From positions 1-64,000 of the forward strand of contig QZCP01000831.1 of the NCBI GenBank assembly GCA_003956705.1: a DNA stretch of 64,000 nt, read 5' to 3'. Below are positions 45,674-58,561 of the stretch, in pieces. The first letter of the stretch is position 1; each line of letters begins with the position of its first letter. The notes below the pieces were generated by a model. That model saw nothing but the letters and a program-made list of their open reading frames with translations. It searched no databases and was not told where the DNA came from. Origin of the DNA: Brevipalpus yothersi. Taxonomy: Eukaryota > Arthropoda > Arachnida > Trombidiformes > Tenuipalpidae. Both the position numbers and the translations under genes were made by a program.

Positions 45674-48600
45674 GATGTGTGTAAGTGAGACACTATCTCA
45701 TTTGTCAACAATGTTCACTAACATAATAATCATCACCTTAAACACACTATTTGACACATGTTACATAACATACACTTCCCCACAAGCTGACCATGTGCCG
45801 AAAAAATTAGATTAACTATTGATGCGATGAAGAGGAATCAAAATTAAATCAACATGCCGACCAAGCTGAGCACGCTTACTTGTTAATGCACTCGACATAC
45901 AGCCGATTGAGACGCGCCACTTTTGAATATATCAACAATCACAATTTAAACATGCTAAAAACATGTGTAAATGAAAAAAAAGGTTAATTAATAATATTAT
46001 TTTCCATTTTTTTTGTTGTTATTTTGATTGCTATCACCATTTGACTCTGATTTGATCATATAATTTGCCTTTTGAATGTTCTGGATGGGGTTGATTTTTC
46101 ATTTGTTTTTTTCTCGAAAAATTGAATCGTAATAAAATGATTCCGATTGAGAATATTCTGAGCAAGAGTGGAAAATAATCTAGATTATGCTGCTCATGTG
46201 TAAGGAAAAAGTTATGCAATTCATTTGGGAGATTTGATAAAAAGGAGAGTAGAATAATTTTCTCGAAATTTTAGTAATAATTTATTGAATCTTTTGTTAA
46301 TGTAGCTAAATATTTTCCATGGAGACCTTCTTTTCTTCTGTAAGATTCAAAAAACGTCCAACATTCGGTTTTGATGAGCTTTCTATTATTTAAGAGAAAT
46401 GTGAACTGAAAGCAGGAAAAAGAAAAAAGAGAACTTTGCATTCTGTAAACACAAGTGTTTTGCTAAAAAGATTCCTCTGTATGAGCTTTCCAAGTTCATT
46501 TATCATCGAACATGTGTCCACCATTTTCGATATTTTTGAAAAAATCTCCCAATGCGATAAATGGAATAAGGTAACTTTGGTGATCTGAGGACTACGCATC
46601 ATCAAACTGACAGAATATCCAAACTCTATTCGAAATAGTGAGAGGTATTCATTTGATCTTATTAATCCCTTTGAAACTTACAATGAACCACCACCAATGG
46701 GCGAGAACTTTGTGAGATTAAAGAAATTAGAAAATGAGAACCAATCACAAACATTTCTTCAGTGATCTCTAATCACACTTCGGGAAACAGAAAGATTAAG
46801 CAAGAGGAATTTGAAGTGATATCAGAAAAGGGAAAGAGTCGCCTCAAATTCAGGTTCAACGGAAATATGATATACCACAGAAATGAATTGATACTTGAGT
46901 GATCATCGGACGGAGGTTTGATAGACTAGCCACCCTCAATGTATACCTTTCCATCAACTGAAGTTAGATTTGATTTTTCGAAATCAACGGTTGATACAAA
47001 CACGAGCAGGCTGTATCTTTGATAATATTCTTTCATATAACAAGAGTCATATAGTTATCAAAAATATGGCTACAATATGGTTCGTATGAGTTCCAATAGG
47101 ACAATAAAAAGAGCAATTGTAATTATTGAAAGAGAGAAAAATTTTCCACTTTCGAGGAATCACAAAAACACATCGAAAGCCTGAACCTCAAATATGGTGA
47201 AGATGCGATTGAAAAGTTGAAATGTGATAATGTGATGATGATGAGATATTTAAACTGAGATTACCTAGATTAATTGGTTCACAAGATGAGGTAATTGACT
47301 AGATAAAATAATCGAAGGGGAGATCAGAAGAAAAATCATATTTCTACTGATTGAAAATTAGAATCGAATGGCCATCGAAAGATGAATTCACACAAGTATT
47401 TTGACCAAAAGGATCATCATTATCTTTGCTGTTAAGGCTTCTGATTTTGTTCTTCATTATCTTTAATCAAAGAACAATCGAGAACCGAAGTGAAGTTGCT
47501 CTTTCTCTTACTTAGAACTCAGGAACAGTGTCGATAACAAACGATAAACTCATGTAATTTAATAGCCATTATTCATTATTGAAAAGACTTTATTTTCGGA
47601 ATACTCGCCACTCAACTGTGGACATGTTTAATATCAAAATTTTTCCCGATTGACGATCACTCACCTGAGCAACACGTGTCGGAGAAACCCTGGAAAAGTT
47701 CAGTGTGAGGTAGTATCTCTAGCTATGACGCTGGAGATACACCCAAGGAATACATGATGATACTTGAATGTCTGCACGATGAGAATATTTCTGCTCACAA
47801 CAGTGTCCAGGATGAGAAGAGAGGAAGATTTAGATAGATAGAGAGAGAGAGAGAGAGAGAAAGATCTGATAAAAGTAGCGACAAGCAACTCTTCATTTTT
47901 TTATGATGTCAAGAATATTTGTTTGTTTGACTCGGCAAGAAGAATAAAATTTTCCTCAACGCAAATGATACTGCCACTACTGTAACAATATGAGATCACT
48001 CAAGCTAATAACTAGACATAATCATCGAAAGAGATGAGGTGAGCAAGTGTAGTGTAAGAGAGCGGCAGGAAGAATATTTCGTCCATATTGGAAACAATAG
48101 GAGACAAAGTGAGTGAAATTCGACAGTTGGCACTGTTTCCTCTCTCGCTCTTCCTTTCTTTTCTCTCTTTCTCGAAGCCACTGTCTGATAGCTGTGAGAT
48201 TTGAACAAATCTCAAATCAGTATAGCACTGCAGCCTCCTCTCAACTGGAACTGAATCTCCACAGACACTGTGAAGAGGTGTGCAAATTATGATAGTGCCC
48301 TAGTTAATTAATCTTAATCGAAGTGTTTCTCCAGAGCTTACATGGATTGCCAATGACTTCTTTATCTTGATTCCAATGCGTTTTCCCATCGTTGTTGAAA
48401 TTCAACATTTTCAGAAATAACGAAGTGAGATTATGATTTTAAACGTTCTTATATTCTTTTTAAGAATTGTTTCGGGCTTAATCTCGCTCGACACACAGAG
48501 AACCATGTCCGTATTTACCACTCAATGCTGCTGGACATGACAACAGTTTTGATGTAGGATTCAAAAGAAAGTTAACTTAAGATAGTTTCGAGTGGGTACA

Positions 48601-48677
48601 TTAACGGGTCGAAATCACATGGAAAAGTCGAGAGCATTTGTTTATCAGTTTGTTCTTTGCGCTCAACATATTAGAGG
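45674..48677. other. Intergenic, no gene seen
   Basis: Three kilobases between DnaJ (promoter at the left end) and the 3' end of the Tousled-like kinase gene, both on the minus strand. AT-rich with a short GA run near 47838. A perfect 3'/5' splice-site pair encloses 25 nt at 47665-47689 on the minus strand but has no supporting frame. Confidence 0.5.
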
Positions 48678-50389
48678 TCAGCCATACAATGAGCTAGATT
48701 TTTCATTGGAGTTCCCCCCTCTACCATGCTTAGTGCTTGGCTTGAGATAATCTTCGCTGGATAAGGCTAGAACATCGATCCTATCTTCTTTCTTGTATTG
48801 AAGGCATCTTCGAATAAATTGCTGCGAGATGGAAAAAAAGAAAACAATAAGATTAGAATTGGAGTAATCAACTGAGAGATAATCACAAATTGGGTTCTCT
48901 CTAGAAGTTCAGGATATGTAGAATGTTTTGCGAAAAATCTAGGGCAAAGTGTGGAAATCGAGAGCATGAAAAAGCTAGAGATGTCGCTAATGATTTGGAT
49001 GATAAAAGGGAGAAAAATGGTAACTTGTAAGTTCAAGAGGTCATGAAAAGACTAGATTCTTTTGATCATTGTGAGAGAAACTTGTTGAATTCATGATTCA
49101 ATCATGCGAGAGAGTTTTTAGCGGTTTTCTTGTAAGACCAAAATAAGTAACGAAATTGATAGATTGACATTTATCGAGCAAGCAAGAGTTAGCTAGCATT
49201 GTGGGTGATTCACTAATAGAATTAGCATCGAGTAGATAAAGGGAGGAAATGAATCAGATTACAACTTTCACCAGCGACAGATAACATGAAATCTCTGAGA
49301 TCATAGGATATAAGTTGAACTTTTATCATCAAGTTCATGATAGCGGGTAGGAAGAGAATTTTTTCATTCAAGTACGCATCTCTTGATCATTTTTTAACAC
49401 TCAGAGAGTCTCGCTTCGAAATGTGTAAATTACCTTAGCGTCAATGCTGACAGCAGGCTTGGGCGGAAATTCGACTTCTGTCGCCTTCAGTATTGTATTT
49501 TCTTCCAAAATAGTGGCTTGCGACTGATTGTGTCCGAAAGGCTATAAACGAAAAGAAAAAAATTAAAAACAAAAGTGAGCAAAAGTTGAGAATCATAATG
49601 AGGAAATACTTGCCTTCTTCCCGTAGAGACATTGATAAAATATTACACCTACACTCCAAACGTCCACTTTAGAGGAAATCTTTGGTGGAGTTTTACCTAC
49701 AACGAAACATTCAGGAGGCAAGTACCAATAAGTGCCTGCGCCCTGAGATGTTAAGTCCATGCCATGATCAGGACTATAGTTTTCATCGTCCATGATTTTG
49801 CTAAGACCAAAATCAGTGATCTTGATCTCACCACTGATGCTTCCACTACCCAGGAGGATATTCCCTGAAAGAATGCAAATTATTCGATCAATTATCACTA
49901 TTGAAATGGTGAAAATAAATAAACTATTGAAGATGTGCAATTTTTGTTCATCGATCCTCAATTTCATTCACATTATTGGTATACTCGCGAGTAATGATCG
50001 TCAAAATCATTAGTACAATGAAAATGGATGCCAAGGTGGAGAGAGGAGAGAGGAGAAAGAGAGATAGAAACAAGGGGGAGGGAGAGAGACATACACACAC
50101 ACGGGCGAGAGAAACGATTCAAAGCGAGAAGCAGAGAGTGTGTAAGTGCCGCGATACCATGACCCTAGTCAGATGGATATAAAGAAAGCCTTCGTGGGAG
50201 AAAGAGAAGACTGAGAAAGAGACCAAGAGAAAAAAGAGAGGAGAAGCGAGGGGGGAGATCATGTGTGTGTGGATATAGGGGGGGGGCAGCGAGTAAGCAA
50301 GAGAGAGAGAGAGAGAGAGAGATGGGCAAAGATGCGATCAAAATTTGGATGAGAATGAGTGAAAGAGTCGAGATGGAGAAAGAAAAAGC

Positions 50390-50458
<69 letters not shown>

Positions 50459-52998
50459 GAGCCACAAAATGGATGAGTGAGTAGCTGGCTAGAAAACATA
50501 TGATCATGATTGAAATCAATGAGATACTACTACGAAGAACCTCATTCTTTTGGATTACGATTATTCGGTCGAATGATAATTAATTTCAAATAAACATTGT
50601 GGCTAAGAAAGTTTCAACTACTTGTCAGCGAGTAAATATATGAGAGCCAAGGTGATCAATGAATATTTGATGACACTAAGGATAACTATTTTGGACGGGT
50701 TGCATTCTAGGACCTGATAGTGAGAGAAAGAGAGAGAGAGAGCAAAGTATTTATGTATGGAAGAGACAGGGAGAGAGAGAGAGAGGGATTGAGGTAGAAA
50801 GAAATAGAGTGAGAGAGAGTGCTAGAGAAAGCTACGAGAGAGGAAAAGAGTGAACGGATGAGAGAGAGGGAAGAGAAAGAAAAGGGAGAGCGAGAGAAGT
50901 GAGGTGATCGACAAGATGGAGGAATGGTCTTAAAAAGGTACATGTAGATATATATAAACACATATTTGTATGTGTGAATATACTCACCAGGCTTTAGGTC
51001 ATAGTGGATTATCGGTGGCTTAATTTCATTTAAATACTTTAAGGCATGAACCACTTGCATGATGATAGATCTTGCCTCCCTTTCAGGAATGCATTTGTGT
51101 TGCTTAAGGTAAAAATCTAAATCATGTCCATCACAGTATTCCAGAACAGTACAAAAAGAGTTGGCATCGATTTCAAAAACATCGAAAAGCCTCACTATTC
51201 TTGGATGATCAAGTTTCTTATGAATATTGTATTCTCTAAGAGCATGTTTGATATAGTTGGCTTTCTTATCATCCTTCCAATCCTTATTCAATTGATGGAT
51301 CTTGCAAGCGACATAACGTTGCTCTTTGAGGTCAAATGCTTTATGAACTTCACTAAATCCACCTTTGCCCAATAAAGTCAATAAAAGGTATCTATCGTTG
51401 AGAACCGCATGATTGTTGAAGCGTGAGGCGTCCTCGTTGTGTATTCTTTTAAGCTCTCTGATATGAAGATTCCTTTCTCTCTCAAGCTTTTCTAGTTCCA
51501 ATTGGAGATCAGCATCTTCCTTCTTTAGGGCTTGTTGTCTAAGCTTTAATATCTCATCCATTTCATAATATTCATACATGGAGTAGTCTTTCTGGATCCC
51601 AGATGAACTGGCCACTGGTTCAGGCTTTACAAAATCAGTGAACGCTGTTCCGGTGCCAGATAAACTTGATGAGGTCAAGGGTGAACTACTATTGGAAACC
51701 ACTTGATTATTACCATTGGATCCAGAATTTGGAGATTGATTGGAAGCTACAACCCCTCTTTCACTTTTTCTAATTTGAACATTATTTGGTTTCTTTTTAG
51801 CTAGCAGCTTGCGTTGTCTTTCAATTTCTTCTCTTTCTGCAACTATTTGTTCTTGTTTCTTTAATAATTCTGTGAATGCGTGTCCATCATTCCAATTCTC
51901 AACGAATGATGCTCCTTGTCTTTGAGTGACAAACTGTCCGAGCCTTAACCTATTTTGCATACACTTTTGTCGAGCAGCTTTCTTTTCCATTTGTGATTTC
52001 TCTATTAACAACATCTTGGTAACCTCCGTTGACTTGGCCAATTGTTCCTTTTGTTTATCTACTAATTTTTGTTGAGCTTGTATCTGGCGTTTTAATTCGT
52101 CCCCTGTACGCTGGAGATCATCTATTTTACCATCTCTTTCCTCTAAATCAGATACTGATTTAGTTTCAACTTCACGTAATTGTTTCATAGTTAGATCTGT
52201 CTGTACAGCACGATGTATGGATGACTGAGAGTAAAATGTCGGATAATTGGAGGTGTTCGTTGTGGATACAGGACCACCACTACTACCACCAGTACCGCTA
52301 ACCCCAGGACAGCCAGTGACACTGCCACTGACACTGGAATTAGAGGCATTATTACTAGGTCCAACAGATGCTTGTCGTTGGAGGATACCAGATAACGGTG
52401 GACCCATGATGCTGGAAAATTCTGGATTTGAATTACCACCAACTCCAAGCCGATCACAGGCAATAGAGGTGTTTGGTGGAGAATTGAGAGGGCTACCAGC
52501 CACGGAGACTGATGATGGTACAGGAACAGTTTGGCTAACTGAAACATTACCAGGTGATGATGGTAGTGGATACATGTAGTATCCCTGTGAAGTTGGCGAT
52601 TTAGATCCACCATAGAGACTAGTTGGATAGCTTTGATGCTGTTTAAAGTATTCGTTAATCTTCTTGTTATTCTCACCACGAGCACTCTTTAACCCTTGAG
52701 AAGAGGGCTGCTGGCGAGCTGAATTACTTACATTTTGAATATTACTCGAAATATCATCAGCTTTTCTCTTTCTTTTTATACGCCCATCACCCGAGCCACT
52801 ATTACGATGTTTTTCTGGGGTCATATCACTGGGCATTACACCAACACCTAAGATGGAGTCCTTATCACTATTATGGGAACCACCACTGGTTGTACTCAGA
52901 TTAGAGTCTTGATTGTGATTTGACGAGCCAAGCAATCTCGCCTCCAAAAGCTCATGCCTTCGAGGATCAAGATTACAATGTAACTTGCTGTCCATCAT
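48678..52998 (-). CDS. TLK: Tousled-like Ser/Thr kinase (4 coding exons)
   Basis: Minus-strand exons 52998-50988, 49864-49614, 49541-49434 and 48821-48678 join in phase to give 837 residues. The N-terminus has LDPRRHELLEARLLG, a near copy of the start of vertebrate TLK1/TLK2, which fixes the initiator. A long Ser/Gly/Asn-rich stretch follows (about residues 25-250), then coiled coils (about 255-400, with ERDGKIDDLQRTGDEL). The kinase domain starts near residue 537: glycine loop GKGGFSEV, Lys 566 (VACK), HYDLKPGN with Asp 667 (HYD in place of HRD is typical of TLKs), DFGLSKIMDD, PPECF. The end is FIRRCLQYKKEDRIDV. TLKs phosphorylate the histone chaperone Asf1 in S phase. Intron 2 has a GC donor (AAG|gcaagt). 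Confidence 0.95.
50393..50455. repeat. (AG)n microsatellite in TLK intron 1
   Basis: About 63 bp of AG repeats in the 1.1-kb intron 49865-50987. On the transcribed minus strand this is a CT-rich tract. Further short AG runs fill the same intron. Confidence 0.97.
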
Positions 52999-55349
52999 AA
53001 TTAGAACACAATAATCATATCACTTGGCTTGTGGGCTGGATCGCTTTGTGGATGTCTCTTAGGGTACGTGTGTTGTGTGTGTGTGTATGTATGTGAGAGT
53101 GATGGTGAATGTGTGAATCGGTAAGTGGAAAAATGGTTGATTTGCTTGTCTGTATATAATATGTGTGGGCGAAATAATCTTCACTTTCGCTGGTGTGTAT
53201 GTAAGGTGTATGTGTTGTTGTTGTTGTGTGTGTGTATGTTTGAATGTGTGTGTGTGTTTGTGTGTGTGTGTGTAATATCAGAGACAGTGATTCTTTGATT
53301 TTACCCAGCAAAATAATAGGAAACAGTAAGAATAGTTACAGAAAAAAGGAACAAAAAACTGATCAACAGAGAAAGAGAGAGAAAGAAATAGTGAACAGAG
53401 TGAATGGAGAAAGCCGATGATTGAGATAGTATCGTGTTTTCCTTAGTGGTAATAGTAATAAGGATGAGGATGGCGATGAATGTGTGTGTATATATATGAG
53501 TGTTGAACAGAGAGATGATGGAGGATTAGAAGAAGAAGAAGAAGAAGAGAAAAGAGAACAAAATAATCACACAGTACAAATTGAAAAATGAAAAGGCTAC
53601 TCAAAGAATGTGGAAAGAGATACTCTTATTTTTTTTTCTATCTATAACAACAAATTTATAATCAAATAATCATCATCATCATCATCATCTCTCCTTTGGT
53701 GAGGTAAGGATTGAAAAATAATCGCTTCATCGGTCCCTTTTTTTCATGCGAGTTGTTATATACACACACATACATACACACCAAACAGAGAGAATAGTGT
53801 AGTAGTAGTGATGTATTAGGTAGTAGTTAGTGGTCGAAGAAGAAGAAGAGTAGAGAAGACACCGAGCAATCAGAGGGCGATGAGAAGAGAGAGAAGAGAA
53901 AGATGATGTTAAAGATAACCACACACGATTTATACTAAAAATGAAACAGTATATCTTCAATGTAGTAGTAGTAGTAGTAGTAGCAATGGTGGTGGTGGTT
54001 GTTGTTGGTGGTGGTAGTGTGTTGTTGTTGAATAATAGTAATGAATATAATTCATCACATTATTTTATCAATCATTATAACTTAATGTAAATCTTTTTTC
54101 ACCCTTTCTCTCCACCATTAAATACCACACACTCACACAAAGAGCGATAGATACACTATAAGATGGGCGAAAAATTAACCATTATGAGAAAAAAAAAATT
54201 TCAATGTGATTTCATCAAACAATGATGATATATTCTCTCTCTCTCTCTCTCTTTCTCTTTCTCTCTCTCTTCTTTGCTCAACTCCATTTCTTGAAGCTTG
54301 ATCTACACACACAAGAGCTACACACACCAGATGATCGAGCTTCACTTATGCTGCTGCCCTCTTTTTCACATGTCCATAATAAAAAGTGGACACAAATATC
54401 GATATCGAATATCCTCACTATCAACACAATATGTATACTTTTGTGTACATCAGTATACTGTGTATCAGATAGATCAGGTGTTTGTGAGTATCTTTTACCA
54501 CTCTAACTTTCACTTATTCTTGTGTGTGTGCAGTCAATATATTTCCCTTGGGAGACAGATTATCATGAATTAGAACTTTTTTCTTTCATCTTCGATTTGA
54601 TACGATTTGATAAGGGAGAGGATACCATTGAATTTTCGTATCATGATTACAGAGATCGTGGTGGAAAAATTTTCTCCCCACAATAGCAAGGCGTACTCTC
54701 TTTCTCGAAAATTTTATGCACACTACTTTTCTGGCACATTACGCATCCTGATACTTAAAGGTTGATGCTATTTCCGGTTGACTCGTACAATACGTTTTGT
54801 GTGTGAGTGAGCAAGCAAATCAATGCCAAAACTTTGTGTGATTGGTCACCAGAAATTTGTTTCTTTCATACAATTTCCAATTAAAATCGACTTCTTCAAT
54901 TCTTTTCCGAAAATTTTTGTCCACCCAAATTGGAAAAACAATTATATTTTCCAGGCCAATCAGACCGGCCTGAATGAGAGTCCAATCTTGCCCCGAGGCT
55001 ATGTGAGTAATTGAGTATGATGAACTCCGATAGATTGCAGCATGTAAAAAAATTTTCAAATTGAGCGCCTTTTTCGGGATGAGTTTGGATTCTTGAATTG
55101 AAAACAAAGATTGCACTTTCGATTCTCGCGGCTTTTTTTTCATTCCATTCTTTTTTTCTTTGCCTTTCTCAAACATCTTCAATTTCATCATCTCTCGGTG
55201 CTTTTACACTGTCTTAATCATTTTGTGTGTTTGTGTTGATTTACATTTTGGCTGATTGATTTGAATCATCAGTGGTTAATTGTTCAAATCTGGTGTTTAG
55301 TGTCTAGCAGTACACAGTGGTCTAGTTTATCTATCAGTCTGGTCTAAGG
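52999..55349. other. Divergent promoter region between TLK and RPA70, low complexity
   Basis: About 2.35 kb holding both promoters and 5' UTRs. It carries (GT)n stretches around 53070-53090 and 53222-53272, (GAA)n at 53527-53548, (ATC)n at about 53671-53689, (GTA)n then (GGT)n and (GTT)n at 53962-54030, and (TC)n at 54234-54270. No coding exon is supported. Confidence 0.5.
53962..54030. repeat. Compound trinucleotide repeat (GTA)n/(GGT)n/(GTT)n
   Basis: Consecutive runs of three related triplets upstream of the TLK start codon, probably in its 5' UTR or promoter. Confidence 0.9.
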
Positions 55350-57588
55350 ATGTCCATACCAAAATTGAGTGAAGGGGCTCTTCCCCTAATGTTTAAACAA
55401 GAACCTGTGGATAGTCCTGTGGTCCAGGTTTTAGCTACCAAAGCGATATACAATAATGACACTAAAAGGTATCGATTCTCACTATCTGATGGACGATACC
55501 AGTGTCAATTGTGTATTATGTTGGATCATAAATTGGCTGAATCGATGCTTGAGAAGGGTGATTTGGAAAAATATTCCATCATTCGAATCAATGAATATGG
55601 CATTACCAATTCTCGAGATCGACCAGTACTTGTTCTGAAAGATGTTGAATGTCTGATGAGAGGAGCTGATGTCAAAAAAAAGATTGGTGAGCCTGAAAAT
55701 TATGATGCTGCTGTGGGTAAGTAATTGGAGAGAAAAAATTATTGCACAATCAGGATGTAGATATAGATTGTTACTGGTAATAGCGCGAAAAGTAAACAAT
55801 GGTATGAATATTACCAATAATCTTTACCATAGTGTCTTGAAATGATCAGAACATTAAATATATCTTCAGTATTCGATGATGAAGATTGGAATGTAACTCT
55901 GACTGCTAGATTTGGCTTTTATGTCATCTCGTTTGACCAAATGCGTCATCTCTAGTCTGATTGATTTGGCTTTTTTAAGCCAATCTCAGTTCATCTGATT
56001 GGTTGAGTCGAACTTTTTTGAAGTTTTGATTCTTGATTGGAATTTCTTATTGCTACATCATTACATGAATAATATGTCTTGTGTTGATAATATGCATCTT
56101 CTTTCTCCAGTAGCTCAAGCAGCCGGAGCAGCTCCAGTGGCTGCTGCACCTTCGAATGATTTTCAAAGTGCTCGAGCTGTTGAAAGTGTTGCTCAAAACT
56201 CTTCCAAAAGAAATGGGTATCATGCGGAAAGTTCAAGACGCGAATCCTTTGGCTTGAGTGGTATGAATATGGATGATCAAGTGATTGATACAAAGCTTAT
56301 CATACCGATAAATTCAATCACTCCTTACAACAACAAATGGGCTATCCGTGGTAGGTGTACCAACAAGACTCCTAAGCGGGAATGGTCCAATCCCAAAGGC
56401 AATGGACATTTGTTTTCATTCACCCTACAAGATGCATCAGCTGAAATAAGAGTTACTGCCTTCAAAAGGGAATGTGATCTCTTCTACGATTTAGTTCAAG
56501 TTGATAAAGTTTACTTGTTGACCAAAGCCTTAGCCAAGCCGGCTAATAAGCGTTTTTCGGGAGAAAATCATGATTATGAGCTTACAATGGGCTCTGACAG
56601 TATTCTCAAAGTGGGAGATGAATCAGATGCATCTTGCCCGAGAATAAAGTACAATTTCATCAACATCAAAGAAATCGAGTCCGTTCCTCCTGATACTCTC
56701 ATCGATGTGCTTGGCATTGTCCGTGATCCTGGAGCAGTCTCCACCATCAATAGTGTTAAGAACGGCAAAGAGTACAAAAAGCGTGATATTGCTCTGGTGG
56801 ACCAGTCAAATGCGGAAATAAAACTAACCCTCTGGCACAGTGAAGCTGAAAACTTTGACGGTGAAATGGGATCAGTTCTCGTTTGTAAAAAAGCTAAAGT
56901 GAGTGATTACTCAGGACGAAGTCTCTCAACAGCAAACTCTTCACTTATTATGCTTGAGCCCGATATTCCAGAGGCTCAACGTCTCAAAGGATGGTGGATT
57001 AAAAATGGTGGAGTTGTTAATCCAACCCAACTATCAGCTAGACCTGGTGAAGGTGGTGATGCCCCATGTGATTATTTGAACTCAGTCTCAAAAGAAGCCG
57101 TTAGTATGGCTCCTAATCAATCGAAAGCTATCACTGCCAAGGCCACTATCGTCCAGAGCGGAAAACTTTTGATTTACCAGGCTTGTCCCACCTGCAACAA
57201 GAAGCTCATCGATCTACAAAATGGCCAGCTCAAGTGTGATAAATGCAAGATAGAGCAATCAGATCCTAAATCAAGAATGATCTACAACGTATGTTTGAGC
57301 GATTGTACTGGAGATGTTTGGGTGTCAATCTTCCACGATGATGCTGAAAAGTTATTGGGTAAAGATGCTAAGGAGCTCGAAACAATTCGACAAATCAATG
57401 AAGACGAATTTCAAGACATAACATCCAGTCCGCTCTTTCGAACTTATGATTTTCGAGTTCGAGCAAAGATGGATACTTGGAAAGAGGAGACTCGAGTGCG
57501 ACACACTTGCTTCGGATTCAGTGAGATTAATTATGTCGAATATGGAAAAAGGCTTCTCAACGAAATTCGAGCTCTAGCCACAGCTTAA
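55350..57588 (+). CDS. RPA1: Replication protein A 70-kDa subunit (2 exons)
   Basis: Exons 55350-55716 and 56111-57588 join in phase (GTG G|gtaagt ... ctccag|TA) to give 614 residues, the usual length of RPA70. The N-terminal OB fold (residues 1 to about 110) has YRFSLSDGRYQCQLCIML. An Ala/Ser-rich linker leads to DBD-A (from about 185: LIIPINSITPYNNKW and GHLFSFTLQDASAEIRVTAF), DBD-B (VDVLGIVRD-like LIDVLGIVRD and IALVDQSNAEIKLTLWH) and DBD-C with its zinc ribbon (Cys 481 and 484, then CDKC). The first Cys pair is CX2C, tighter than CX4C in human RPA70. RPA coats single-stranded DNA in replication, repair and checkpoint signalling. The start ATG begins MSIPKLSEGAL, as expected for the family. 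It is divergent from TLK. Confidence 0.96.
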
Positions 57589-58101
57589 TCAATTTCAATC
57601 GAAAACTCACGGAAAACTGTTGGCTAAACATGTCTTTGAAGATTGCTGTCTTTTTCTTACACTCCACTCCCCTTTTATCATCTAATCACTTGATTCTCAT
57701 ATTTTTGCAAAATATTCCAAATAGATTGTTTGTTATTGAGCGTAAACATTAGACTTTATCGTCTCTAACTTTGAGAAAGAAAAACATTGTTCCACTACCA
57801 ACATTATTTGAAAATTAAACCTCTTTAGCTCTCTTAAACAATGCCTCTTCTTTCCCTCAATACTTGACCAACGTGGATCACAACCTCATCACTTCCAATA
57901 TCATCATCTAATTCAGGATGAGCTCAATTGGGTGGCAGAATCTCATCACCCATAGGTCGTTCACGTTTCCACATGAATGCTTCTTGGAGAGAGCGAGAGA
58001 GAGAGAGAGAGAGAGAGACAGCTCGAATGGATGTAATCACTAGTTTTTGTTGACTTGAAAAAGGCCATCTTTTACCATCTCTTTCATCTTGAACTAAAAT
58101 T

Positions 58102-58154
<53 letters not shown>

Positions 58155-58561
58155 GGGGTCTCTCTCAAAAATCGCGCCCACCCATCCTCCCCATCCTCCC
58201 TCAGCCAGATTTCTCACTGATGCATGAGGATTTTGAATTACGTTTTCCGAGCAACTTTGCTCAACTTTACTTTTGTAGAGTGATAAAATGGGTCCCACTT
58301 GTGTGAACCTGTATCGTCTCAGTGCAATAAATGTATAATATTCATCATTCTCAAGTTTTGGGAGGAAAAAATAGTCTCAAATTTTTATTATCATGTGTAC
58401 ATGTGTATGTTCCCGGTGTATATGTAGCTGGTATATTGATCCCTTTCAACAATGAAAGTTTACTAATACTAATACACACTGATCGTCAGCTGCTTTGCAT
58501 TATTTCATCACTCATTCAATTTCTAGTTAGTTTGTGTATATATATTCACTTGTGATGATAA
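57589..58561. other. Spacer between RPA70 and the two-pore channel gene
   Basis: Holds the RPA70 3' UTR (candidate AATAAA at 58326-58331), a (GA)n tract at 58110-58151, and presumably the promoter of the channel gene. Confidence 0.5.
58110..58151. repeat. (GA)n microsatellite
   Basis: About 42 bp of GA repeats followed by a G run. Confidence 0.97.

Noticed and set aside
47665..47689. 25-nt micro-exon candidate with excellent splice sites on the minus strand
   Set aside because: It lies downstream of the TLK stop codon and no frame or neighbouring exon supports it. It might be a UTR exon, which needs transcript evidence.
47706..47715. TGAGGTAGTA, the first ten bases of let-7
   Set aside because: The following bases do not match let-7, and only an 11-bp stem with a 6-nt loop forms just downstream. 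No precursor-length hairpin is present.
52247..52579. 110-codon plus-strand frame inside TLK
   Set aside because: It is the antisense shadow of the Ser/Gly/Pro-rich part of TLK exon 1.
55889..55900. TGGAATGTAA, the start of miR-1, in the RPA70 intron
   Set aside because: The rest of the mature sequence differs and no hairpin partner is visible nearby.
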